Notes: a model not told the origin generated them from the letters alone. A stretch of DNA of 9,148 bases from CAYPEK01 sp964409645 (GCA_964409645.1 CAYPEK010000146.1:1-9148); one strand, 5' to 3'; positions 1 through 6,253 are shown, numbered from the stretch's first letter. Program-made: numbers and translations.

Positions 1-739
1 GCGCCGCCGGGTCGTTCGACTTAAATATCCCGGAGCCGACAAATACCGCTTCGGCGCCAAGCTGCATCATCAACGCCGCATCCGCTGGAGTAGCCACACC
101 ACCGGCAGCAAAATTCGGAACCGGTAGCTTGCCGTTTTCTTTCACATACCTTACAAGGTCGTACGGCGCGCCGAGGTTCTTAGCTTCCGTCATAAGCTCT
201 TCATCCGGGAGCTTAGTGATGCGCCTGATCGCGCCCATCACCGAGCGCATGTGGCGAACCGCTTCCACTATGTTGCCGGAGCCGGCTTCGCCCTTCGTCC
301 GTATCATCGCCGCGCCTTCGCCGATGCGCCTCAACGCCTCGCCAAGATCGCGCGCGCCGCATACGAACGGAACCTTAAACTGGAACTTGTCTATGTGGAA
401 ACTCTCGTCCGCGGGCGTAAGAACTTCGCTCTCATCAACATAGTCCACACCAAGCGCTTCGAGAATCTGCGCCTCAACAAAATGACCTATCCTGCACTTC
501 GCCATAACCGGAATGCTGACCGCTTTCTTTATCTCTTCTATAATCTTGACGTCGGCCATCCGGGCCACTCCGCCTTCCGCACGTATATCCGCCGGCACGC
601 GCTCCAGCGCCATAACCGCCACCGCGCCCGCCTTCTCCGCTATCTCGGCCTGCTTCTGCGTCGTGACATCCATAATCACTCCGCCTTTAAGCATTTCCGC
701 CAGCCCTATCTTCACCCTCAACGTTCCTTTTTCCTTCAT
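1..739 (-). CDS. pdxS: Pyridoxal 5'-phosphate synthase lyase subunit PdxS (3' end beyond window)
   Basis: PdxS is the synthase subunit of the DXP-independent PLP pathway. It condenses ribose 5-phosphate, glyceraldehyde 3-phosphate and ammonia, the ammonia coming from the glutaminase PdxT. The reverse strand encodes 246 uninterrupted residues of a family that is usually about 294 long, so roughly the last 45-50 are outside the window. Family-typical stretches include GGVIMDV, AVMALERVPADIRAEGGVAR, DESEVLTPADE, NIVEAVRHMR, AKNLGAPY and FAAGGVATPADAALMMQLGA. The catalytic residues fall at their usual numbers: D24, the Schiff-base lysine K81 in VMAKCRIGH, and K149 in IRTKGE. This supports the ATG at 739, which is preceded by a good Shine-Dalgarno (AGAGGTGA). 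pdxT would be expected further left but is not visible. The gene is divergent from nrdJ. Identification is near certain. Confidence 0.97.
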   Translation of the reverse strand, partial: MKEKGTLRVKIGLAEMLKGGVIMDVTTQKQAEIAEKAGAVAVMALERVPADIRAEGGVARMADVKIIEEIKKAVSIPVMAKCRIGHFVEAQILEALGVDYVDESEVLTPADESFHIDKFQFKVPFVCGARDLGEALRRIGEGAAMIRTKGEAGSGNIVEAVRHMRSVMGAIRRITKLPDEELMTEAKNLGAPYDLVRYVKENGKLPVPNFAAGGVATPADAALMMQLGAEAVFVGSGIFKSNDPAA

Positions 740-826
740 CGTTTCACCTCTGACACCCGGGGCTCTCACAACACCCGGTCTTCTTCCTGAAATTCAAATT
801 GCCGCCATTTTACGTTATTTTTAAAA

Positions 827-856
827 GGCGACCATCGCGGCATGTTCCGCGCCGCC
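827..856 (-). promoter_or_regulatory. GC-rich hairpin in the pdxS leader
   Basis: On the minus strand GGCG (856-853) can pair with CGCC (830-827), and CGCGG (851-847) pairs with CCGCG (840-836) around a 6-nt loop. TTTT follows directly. It looks like an intrinsic terminator. However, the best promoter candidate would start transcripts at its first base, so it may instead be a 5' stabilising or regulatory hairpin. The pairing is seen by eye; the function is inferred. Confidence 0.4.
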
Positions 857-861
857 TAACG

Positions 862-890
862 ATTATATCCACTAAGTAATTATAATACAA
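862..890 (-). promoter_or_regulatory. Candidate pdxS promoter
   Basis: The minus strand has a perfect -10 hexamer TATAAT (867-862) with a weak -35 TTGTAT (890-885) at 17-bp spacing. Transcription would start near 855-856, about 116 nt before the pdxS ATG. The -35 matches in only three positions, so confidence is limited. Confidence 0.4.
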
Positions 891-942
891 GAAAAATGGC
901 ATTCAATTTGCAAAATATTAATGTATTTTACATCCAAAATAT

Positions 943-983
943 TTATACACAAGCAAGCAGATTTTATTCACAACTTATACACA
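943..983 (+). promoter_or_regulatory. Three in-phase DnaA boxes (TTATNCACA)
   Basis: TTATACACA occurs at 943-951 and 975-983, and TTATTCACA at 964-972. All three match the DnaA consensus TTATNCACA exactly and point the same way. Their starts are 21 and 11 bp apart, close to two and one helical turns, so they would lie on one face of the DNA. Extremely AT-rich DNA follows. They could control nrdJ by DnaA, as described for E. coli nrdAB, or belong to an initiation or DnaA-titration site. Confidence 0.6.
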
Positions 984-1127
984 AATATTTAGCTTAAGAT
1001 TTCTTTGTTATTTTCGATATATTTCATTTTTTCAGTTATTATTAATAAAATATTAAGAATAATTGTATTATTTAAAATATTATAGTGCTAATTTTGTTTT
1101 ATCACGAATATCAGCGAAACCACTTGA

Positions 1128-1143
1128 CCACTATTCGTTGGGG
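1128..1143 (+). promoter_or_regulatory. Upstream NrdR box (degenerate)
   Basis: The 16-mer CCACTATTCGTTGGGG fits the NrdR-box consensus acaCwAtATaTwGtgt at about 10 of 16 positions, including the conserved outer core CtAt and TtG. Its value comes from lying 30 bp (start to start) before a much better box, close to the roughly three-turn spacing of paired NrdR sites. Confidence 0.5.
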
Positions 1144-1157
1144 ATAACTTGTGAGCA

Positions 1158-1173
1158 ACACTATATATGGTAT
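1158..1173 (+). promoter_or_regulatory. Downstream NrdR box (strong match)
   Basis: ACACTATATATGGTAT matches the consensus acaCwAtATaTwGtgt at 14 of 16 positions. NrdR is the dNTP/ATP-sensing repressor of ribonucleotide reductase genes, and the site lies 217 bp before the nrdJ start. It ends 18 bp before the main -35 and overlaps a weaker possible extended -10 (TGGTATTTT, 1168-1176). Binding could therefore repress directly or by occlusion. Confidence 0.72.
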
Positions 1174-1191
1174 TTTTTCGCTGCATCCCCC

Positions 1192-1221
1192 TTGACAACC
1201 CGGTCTCCTCCGCACTATTAT
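1192..1221 (+). promoter_or_regulatory. nrdJ sigma-70-type promoter
   Basis: A perfect -35 TTGACA (1192-1197) and a -10 TATTAT (1216-1221) are separated by 18 bp. Transcription should start near 1228, giving a leader of about 147 nt before nrdJ. It is the best promoter in the window and lies just downstream of the NrdR boxes. Confidence 0.7.
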
Positions 1222-1227
1222 GGGATT

Positions 1228-1374
1228 CGCCCGATATCCTGTGGGTATGACCTTAAAAATACACCCTCATCGTGCGGGTTGTGATAAAAATTCGGTGTAG
1301 GTGAAATTCATATTATCGCAGGCGGAAATTACTGAATTTCCGGGGAAAAATTATAATTAAATTGAGGGAAAACT
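1228..1374 (+). promoter_or_regulatory. Structured nrdJ mRNA leader with alternative hairpins
   Basis: The predicted leader contains a first hairpin at 1260-1283 (CCC/GGG core, 9-nt loop, one bulged T). A second stem pairs CGGAAATT (1323-1330) with AATTTCCG (1335-1342) around a 4-nt loop, eight perfect pairs. An incompatible long-range helix pairs GAAATTC (1303-1309) with GAATTTC (1334-1340). The two helices compete for 1335-1340, about 24 nt before the Shine-Dalgarno (GAGGG, 1364-1368, 6 nt from the ATG). No U-tract follows, so control, if any, is more likely on translation or mRNA stability. I could not assign it to a known riboswitch class; the sequences usual in cobalamin riboswitches are not evident. 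Confidence 0.4.
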
Positions 1375-3807
1375 ATGTCTTGGGACGCCAATCAGGAATA
1401 TTCGGCGGGAGCTGAAGGCGGACACGCCTATTCGGAACCTCCGGCCGTAAATGACGACCACATCGGCGGATTATCCGATCCGCAACCGCGAACAAAAAAA
1501 ACGCACACGGACGCCGGAACAGCGACAAAACTCGAAATTACCCCGAACGCACTCAAAGTACTGGAACGCAGATACCTTAAAAAAGACGAAAGCAACAAAG
1601 TTTGCGAGACTCCCGAAGATATGCTCCGCAGGGTTGCGAAGAACATCGCTTCGGCAGACGTCCTCTATGATCCGGCAGCGGACATAACCGCGACTGAAGA
1701 AAAATTCTTCCGCATGATGATGTCGCTCGAATTCATGCCGAACTCACCCACGCTGATGAACGCCGGAAGAGACCTTCAGCAACTTTCGGCGTGCTTTGTG
1801 CTCCCGGTGGAAGACTCGATGGAAGACATTTTCGAGACGGTGAAGAACACCGCGCTGATCCATAAGTCGGGCGGCGGAACCGGGTTCAGCTTCTCACGGC
1901 TACGACCCAAGAATTCCACAGTAAGGTCCACGCGCGGCGCCTCCTCAGGGCCGGTGTCCTTCATGCAGGTATTCAACTCGGCAACAGAGATTATCAAACA
2001 GGGCGGCACGCGGCGCGGCGCAAACATGGGTATCCTCAGAGTGGACCACCCGGACATTCTCTCGTTCATCTCCTGCAAAAAAGAAAACGACAAGCTTAAC
2101 AACTTCAATATATCAGTCGCCGTGACAGACGCGTTCATGCGAGCGCTCGAGGAAGGCGGCAACTATCAGCTCATCGACCCGCACACGAAAAAAGCAACAT
2201 CGGAACTCGACGCCCGGACGGTTTTCGATGAAATCGTCACCATGGCGCACGGCAACGGCGAGCCGGGCATCGTTTTCATAGATTCGATCAACAAGACGAA
2301 TCCGACGCCCCATATAGGCGCCATCGAAAGCACGAACCCCTGCGGAGAGCAGCCGCTTCTTCCGTACGAGTCCTGCAACCTCGGCTCCATCAACCTGTCG
2401 AAAATGGTCAGCGGCGGAAAAATCGACTACACACGTCTCAAAAAAGTTGTCCACACCTCGGTTCACTTCCTCGACAACGTCATCGACATGAACCGCTATC
2501 CGCTCGAACGGATCGGCCAAATGACAAAGAGCAACCGCAAGATCGGTCTCGGCGTCATGGGATTCGCGGACATGCTCCTGCAACTAGGCGTACCGTACAA
2601 TTCCGAGGAAGCGGTGCAGACCGCCGAACGTACGATGAAGTTCATCCGTGACGAGGCGAGAAACGCGTCGATCGAGCTCTCGGGCAAGCGTGGCGCGTTC
2701 CCGAATTTCGAAAACAGCATATACGACGTGCCCGGCGGCCAGAAATACCGCAACGCAACGACGACGACTATAGCGCCGACCGGAACAATCTCGATAGTGG
2801 CCAATTGTTCGAGCGGCGTCGAACCGCTCTTCGCGGTGATGTACACCCGGACGGTCATGGACAGAGATGAGCTTGTCGAAGTAAACCCGTATTTCCGGAA
2901 AGTCGCGCAGGATCGCGGCTTCTTCTCGCCGGACCTCATGAAGAAGATCGGCAATACCGGATCTATTCAGAATATCGAAGAGATACCGGAAGACGTGAGG
3001 CGCGTATTCGTCACCGCGCACGACATCACCCCGGAATGGCACGTTCGCATCCAATCGGCATTTCAGAAATACACAGATAACGCAGTTTCGAAAACGATCA
3101 ACTTCCCCCATGACGCAACGGTGGAAGACGTTGAGAAGGCATACATGCTCGCGTACAAAACCGGCTGCAAAGGGATAACGATCTACCGCGACGGCAGCCG
3201 GCAGGAACAAGTGCTGAGTGTCAAAAAAGAGCCGGAAAAGGCAACGAAGGTAAAGATAACCTCTGCCGCGATCGCATCCGCGGCGCCGGCGCCGGCGAAA
3301 GAGCCCGGCCCGCGCGAAAGGCCGTCCGTGACTTACGGGCGCACGGAGCGAATCGTCACCGGCTGCGGCAATTTCTACGTGACCATCAACGAAGACGAAG
3401 GCGGCCTCTGCGAAGTTTTCACGCAGATGGGTAAAGCCGGCGGCTGCGCCGCTGCTCAATCGGAGGCCATTTCGAGAATAATCTCTCTTTGCCTGCGCTC
3501 CGGCGTGAAACCGGATCAGGTCGTGAAACACCTCAGAGGAATAAGGTGCCACTCACCGTCTTGGGAAAACGGCGGAATGATAACGAGCTGCCCGGACGCG
3601 CTCGGCATCGTCATCGAAAGATATCTGCGCTGGAACGAATCGGGCGGCGGCAAACGCGGCGGCGGCGAATGCGAAGCTACGAGCAGGATCGAGCGGTATT
3701 CGAGCAAGACGGATATATACGGCTCATGCCCCGACTGCGGAAGCGTCGTCGAGCACGAGGGCGGTTGCGTCGTCTGCCGAGTCTGCGGATTCTCCCGCTG
3801 CTCCTAA
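1375..3807 (+). CDS. nrdJ: Adenosylcobalamin-dependent (class II) ribonucleotide reductase
   Basis: This enzyme reduces ribonucleotides (usually diphosphates in this subgroup) to deoxyribonucleotides, using the adenosylcobalamin radical and therefore no oxygen. The 810-residue product has a hydrophilic N-terminal tail (about 1-50), with no ATP-cone recognised, followed by the ten-stranded barrel core. Key residues are visible: C140 in SACFVLP and C334 in SCNLGSINLS as the redox pair, C323 and E325 in NPCGE as thiyl-radical cysteine and catalytic acid, and the loop PTGTIS (468-473). A TSCPD domain spans about 650-752 (TSCPD 737-741). A zinc-ribbon tail (C785, C788, C798, C801) ends with a C804-x4-C809 pair, fitting the shuttle cysteines that re-reduce the active site. 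The low-complexity linker at about 615-650 separates catalytic core and tail. ATG 1375 has the Shine-Dalgarno GAGGG. It appears monocistronic, with NrdR and DnaA sites upstream. Confidence 0.97.
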   Translation: MSWDANQEYSAGAEGGHAYSEPPAVNDDHIGGLSDPQPRTKKTHTDAGTATKLEITPNALKVLERRYLKKDESNKVCETPEDMLRRVAKNIASADVLYDPAADITATEEKFFRMMMSLEFMPNSPTLMNAGRDLQQLSACFVLPVEDSMEDIFETVKNTALIHKSGGGTGFSFSRLRPKNSTVRSTRGASSGPVSFMQVFNSATEIIKQGGTRRGANMGILRVDHPDILSFISCKKENDKLNNFNISVAVTDAFMRALEEGGNYQLIDPHTKKATSELDARTVFDEIVTMAHGNGEPGIVFIDSINKTNPTPHIGAIESTNPCGEQPLLPYESCNLGSINLSKMVSGGKIDYTRLKKVVHTSVHFLDNVIDMNRYPLERIGQMTKSNRKIGLGVMGFADMLLQLGVPYNSEEAVQTAERTMKFIRDEARNASIELSGKRGAFPNFENSIYDVPGGQKYRNATTTTIAPTGTISIVANCSSGVEPLFAVMYTRTVMDRDELVEVNPYFRKVAQDRGFFSPDLMKKIGNTGSIQNIEEIPEDVRRVFVTAHDITPEWHVRIQSAFQKYTDNAVSKTINFPHDATVEDVEKAYMLAYKTGCKGITIYRDGSRQEQVLSVKKEPEKATKVKITSAAIASAAPAPAKEPGPRERPSVTYGRTERIVTGCGNFYVTINEDEGGLCEVFTQMGKAGGCAAAQSEAISRIISLCLRSGVKPDQVVKHLRGIRCHSPSWENGGMITSCPDALGIVIERYLRWNESGGGKRGGGECEATSRIERYSSKTDIYGSCPDCGSVVEHEGGCVVCRVCGFSRCS

Positions 3808-3845
3808 CTCAACTATCTGTCTTAGAAACTTGTCATGGCATCCTG

Positions 3846-3888
3846 TGCACCCTCAAACTTTGCTATGCGGGTGCATGTAATACCGCAT
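3846..3888 (+). repeat. Overlapping inverted repeats downstream of nrdJ
   Basis: TGCACCC (3846-3852) and GGGTGCA (3869-3875) form a perfect 7-bp inverted repeat with a 16-nt loop. ATGCGG (3865-3870) and CCGCAT (3883-3888) form a second, perfect 6-bp one. They share 3869-3870, so only one can form at a time. A short TTTT comes only at about 3897, so neither is a canonical intrinsic terminator. They may still end or protect the nrdJ transcript. Nothing else is recognised in the gap 3808-3938. Confidence 0.4.
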
Positions 3889-3902
3889 CCTCATAATTTT
3901 GG

Positions 3903-3931
3903 TTCATTTCACGAGGCGCAATCATTATAAT
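3903..3931 (+). promoter_or_regulatory. Promoter for a leaderless transcript of the toroid gene
   Basis: A perfect -10 TATAAT (3926-3931) ends 7 nt before the ATG at 3939, so transcription would begin at or next to the start codon. The -35 position (TTCATT, 3903-3908, 17-bp spacer) is weak. No Shine-Dalgarno lies within 20 nt of the ATG; the only GAGG is at 3913-3916, too far away. Confidence 0.55.
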
Positions 3932-3938
3932 TACATAC

Positions 3939-5003
3939 ATGAAAATTAAGGCAAAAATCTGTATTCTGTTTATCACATTATTTGTTTTGCTGTTCAGCGT
4001 CACAAATCAAGCGGCGGCGGCGACCTACAATCTCGATTCTTTCATGTCGAGTTTGCCCGGCTACATGACCCAGTTCAAGGTGGGCGACGCACCATGCAGT
4101 TACTCATACCAGCCCGGAAGAAGCAAGCCCGATCTTTACGGCGTCACCGACATGGTATATCTGCTGTACGCGCTCGACATGCTTGATATGCCCGACAATG
4201 ACAGGCAGTCCTGCGTAGCGCTGATACAGAGCTTTCAGAACGAAAAAACCGGATGGTTCGGCGGGAACGTCACCCTTCATTCCAAGGAGCACGCGACTGC
4301 ATACGCAGTGGGAGCGCTGAAGCTGCTGGGCGCGAAACCGTTATATCCGCTGTCCTTCATTAAAAAATACGATACCCCCGAAAAAATAGACAAGATGCTC
4401 GAAGGAATACCTTGGGGCGCGATATGGTCCGGGTCTCACATAGCATCGGGTATCGCCTCGGCGCCGATGACCACCAGAGAAATTGATGATAAATGGCTCA
4501 ATGAGTACTTTACATGGCTCGACCGCGAGGCAGATCCGGCGACAGGATACTGGATACGCGGAGACGCTAAGAACAAGCCCGCGCCGACAAAAGACGAAAT
4601 GGGCGGCGCGTTTCATTTCTACTATCTCTACACCTACACGCATCGCCCGCTGCCGTATCCTGAAAAAATCATCGACGCGACAATTGCGATCCAGCACGAA
4701 AACGGACTCTGGGACGCCGACATCCCGTACTGCATCGACCTCGACGGTGTGTTCGCGATAATCCGCGCGGAGAGACAGACAAACGAATACCGTCGCGCCG
4801 ATGCCGAGGCGTCGGTCGAAAAAGCGCTCGCAGCGATCACGTCCCGGTTAAACGATCCGGAATTCTTGAAGAAATCATACAGAGATTCGCACAAGCTTGT
4901 GGGCGCGATTGTGGCTCTTGCCGAAATTCAGGATTTTCTTCCCGGCAAATTAGTCACAAAAAAGCCACTTAAAAAGTCGTTGGATGTCGTTCCGTTTATT
5001 TAA
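3939..5003 (+). CDS. Exported alpha/alpha-toroid protein (prenyltransferase/squalene-oxidase-repeat-like)
   Basis: The 354-residue product begins with a clear Sec signal peptide: K2/K4/K6, a hydrophobic core at about 7-22, and a likely cleavage after the A25-A28 run. The mature protein should work outside the cytoplasm. It carries degenerate repeats like those of prenyltransferase/terpene-cyclase toroids: Q100-NEKTGWFGG, then EHATAYAVGAL (117-127); D199-PATGYWIRG, then GGAFHFYYLY (222-231); and Q252-HENGLWD, then YCIDLDGVFAI (264-274). I see no DxDD cyclase motif, so a true terpene cyclase is unlikely. Similar folds also occur in glycan-active and binding proteins, so the substrate is unknown. 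The ATG is supported by the signal peptide and -10 placement. It converges with the radical SAM gene, 7 bp apart, with no evident terminator between. The fold is a moderate-confidence call and the function is unknown. Confidence 0.72.
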   Translation: MKIKAKICILFITLFVLLFSVTNQAAAATYNLDSFMSSLPGYMTQFKVGDAPCSYSYQPGRSKPDLYGVTDMVYLLYALDMLDMPDNDRQSCVALIQSFQNEKTGWFGGNVTLHSKEHATAYAVGALKLLGAKPLYPLSFIKKYDTPEKIDKMLEGIPWGAIWSGSHIASGIASAPMTTREIDDKWLNEYFTWLDREADPATGYWIRGDAKNKPAPTKDEMGGAFHFYYLYTYTHRPLPYPEKIIDATIAIQHENGLWDADIPYCIDLDGVFAIIRAERQTNEYRRADAEASVEKALAAITSRLNDPEFLKKSYRDSHKLVGAIVALAEIQDFLPGKLVTKKPLKKSLDVVPFI

Positions 5004-5010
5004 GAAGTTA

Positions 5011-6111
5011 CTACGTCGCCGGGAACATATCGAATCTGACATTCATAAGATATCTTGACGCTATGCGGGTGAGCGTACCCGGATGGAACAGCATGTTCGT
5101 GTACGCCGCATTCGCCATCGGGCAGAAACATTCGCCTTCCCGGATGCGCTTCCGCTCCGCGTTCGCCGCCCGGCTGCCCCACACCTTCCCGAAATCGTAG
5201 TTTTTCTCCCTCAGATTCCCGATCGGGCGCGTCTGCACGCAGCACGGCCAAACGTCTCCGTTCGGCCCGATCTGTCCCGACGCCACGCCCGCGAAGCACG
5301 GCAATACCTGCGCGCTTCTTTTAATCGTTTCGAGCGAGAGTTTGTAATACTCCCGCCTGAAAAGCCTCAGCGCCTCATCAAAAAACTCTTCCTCTTTCTT
5401 TTCGGTGCGTTCGAGAAACTTCTGCACGAGCGCATCATATTCATTTATACCCGGCGCAAGTTCCTCATTTTTGACATTCAGCTCCGCGCGGCTCTGCGCC
5501 ACCTCGAAATGGTGATGCTCCGGCTCGAACACTTTCAGATATTCCATCAGGTCGATGACGTAATTCTGATTGAACTTTGAAATCACGGTATGGAAGCCGA
5601 GGCTCATGTTTTCGAGTTCGAGTTCTTTGAGCGTATGGTACGTTTCCATAACACGGTCGAAGCCGCCCCTGACTCCCCGGATTTTGTCGTGCGCCGGCCC
5701 GATGGCATCAAGCGAAAGGTTCACCACGAATTTTACTTTCGTGTCCGGCTTCACCACGTTTCGCGCGAATGAAAGTATCCTGTCTGTCAGGAACGCGTTC
5801 GTCGCTATAGTCACGACATAAGGCTGCGCGTGCTGAACGAGTGAGTTGCCTATCTCTTCAATATCGGTGCGCATGAAAGGCTCTCCGCCCGTGATTGTGA
5901 ACCACAGCGGTCCGCCCTTCAGCGATTTGAACACTTCGGCGTATTCCTTCGCGGAAAGCTCGCCCGGCTTCTTTCGTGTCACCTTGCACGTCGCGCAACG
6001 GGCGTTGCACCTGTGCGTCACGCTGACCGCAAGACTGAGCGGTTGCAGCACAGGAAAACCAAACTGCCTGAACATCAGATAACCCGGATATCGGCGTGCA
6101 AGATCGAGCAT
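5011..6111 (-). CDS. Radical SAM protein with SPASM-like C-terminal cluster domain
   Basis: The product has 366 residues from ATG 6111; a TTG at 6138 would add nine. The N-terminal radical SAM core shows C35-x3-C39-x2-C42 for the [4Fe-4S] cluster that cleaves S-adenosylmethionine, preceded by SLAVSVTHR, then the SAM-binding TGGEPF (74-79) and the strand VVNLSLDAIGP. The C-terminal part has C272, the family-typical IGPNGDVWPCC (C290, C291), IGNL, a W311 segment and C328-x-C330, consistent with a SPASM/twitch auxiliary Fe-S cluster. Such proteins often modify peptides, but others act on sugars or small molecules, and no precursor peptide gene is seen nearby. I prefer ATG 6111 because a -10-like TACAAT ends 6 nt upstream, implying a leaderless mRNA; neither start has a Shine-Dalgarno. 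The stop is TAG followed at once by TAA. Substrate unknown. Confidence 0.88.
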   Translation of the reverse strand: MLDLARRYPGYLMFRQFGFPVLQPLSLAVSVTHRCNARCATCKVTRKKPGELSAKEYAEVFKSLKGGPLWFTITGGEPFMRTDIEEIGNSLVQHAQPYVVTIATNAFLTDRILSFARNVVKPDTKVKFVVNLSLDAIGPAHDKIRGVRGGFDRVMETYHTLKELELENMSLGFHTVISKFNQNYVIDLMEYLKVFEPEHHHFEVAQSRAELNVKNEELAPGINEYDALVQKFLERTEKKEEEFFDEALRLFRREYYKLSLETIKRSAQVLPCFAGVASGQIGPNGDVWPCCVQTRPIGNLREKNYDFGKVWGSRAANAERKRIREGECFCPMANAAYTNMLFHPGTLTRIASRYLMNVRFDMFPAT

Positions 6112-6117
6112 AATAAT

Positions 6118-6123
6118 ATTGTA
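6118..6123 (-). promoter_or_regulatory. -10 box placing the radical SAM transcript start at its ATG
   Basis: On the minus strand TACAAT (6123-6118, 5 of 6 to the -10 consensus) is followed by ATTATT and then the ATG at 6111. Transcription would start at or within a base of the start codon. No convincing -35 is found about 17 bp upstream (TTTTCC). Confidence 0.4.
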
Positions 6124-6181
6124 AACGAATAATTGCAACTGGAAAACACGGAATGAAATGCACCGCCCCGCCTCGGCCGCG

Positions 6182-6210
6182 TTGATTTTGCCGGCGGCGA
6201 ATGTTAGAAT
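6182..6210 (+). promoter_or_regulatory. Promoter of the ClpX-like gene
   Basis: TTGATT (6182-6187) and TAGAAT (6205-6210) are separated by exactly 17 bp. Transcripts would begin near 6217, giving a leader of about 37 nt. Other AT-rich -10-like hexamers (CATAAT 6215, TACAAT 6220) lie just downstream. The perfect Shine-Dalgarno AAGGAG (6237-6242) lies 11 nt before the ATG, slightly far. The promoter faces away from that of the radical SAM gene. Confidence 0.55.
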
Positions 6211-6253
6211 TCGCCATAATACAATTTGTTTTTTTTAAGGAGCGGTACCCTAC

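Larger units (their letters stand above)
740..1374. other. 635-bp divergent control region between pdxS and nrdJ
   Basis: No convincing protein gene lies here. From left to right it holds a short direct repeat (ACACCCGG at 753-760 and 771-778), a GC-rich hairpin in the pdxS leader (827-856), a candidate pdxS promoter (862-890), three DnaA boxes (943-983), a stretch of about 100 bp after 984 that is only about 14% G+C by rough hand count, a tandem NrdR site (1128-1173), the nrdJ promoter (1192-1221) and a structured nrdJ leader (about 1228-1374). This is unusually long and crowded compared with the 7-142 bp gaps elsewhere in the window. Confidence 0.8.

Noticed and set aside
251..790. Open frames on the plus strand opposite pdxS
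   Set aside because: The minus strand encodes a near-perfect PdxS with catalytic residues at canonical positions, so these are antisense shadows.
1063..1284. 73-codon open frame upstream of nrdJ
   Set aside because: It starts with TTG, overlaps the NrdR boxes and nrdJ promoter, begins in very AT-rich DNA and has no Shine-Dalgarno or recognisable protein pattern.
1284..1345. Possible cobalamin riboswitch before the B12-dependent reductase
   Set aside because: A few short pieces (GGTGAAAT, GGCGGAAA) recall the class, but the usual conserved core segments and their order are not present by eye; kept only as an unclassified structured leader.
2584..3552. Long (322-codon) open frame on the minus strand opposite nrdJ
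   Set aside because: It lies wholly inside nrdJ, has an arginine/valine-rich composition expected of an antisense frame in GC-rich DNA, and shows no family motif.
3939..5003. Toroid protein as a genuine squalene-hopene or terpene cyclase
   Set aside because: It is only 354 residues, carries a signal peptide and lacks a DxDD-type catalytic motif.
3862..5071. Shared 12-mer GCTATGCGGGTG at 3862-3873 and 5060-5071
   Set aside because: One or a few 12-bp matches are expected by chance in 9 kb; one copy is in an intergenic hairpin and the other in coding sequence.
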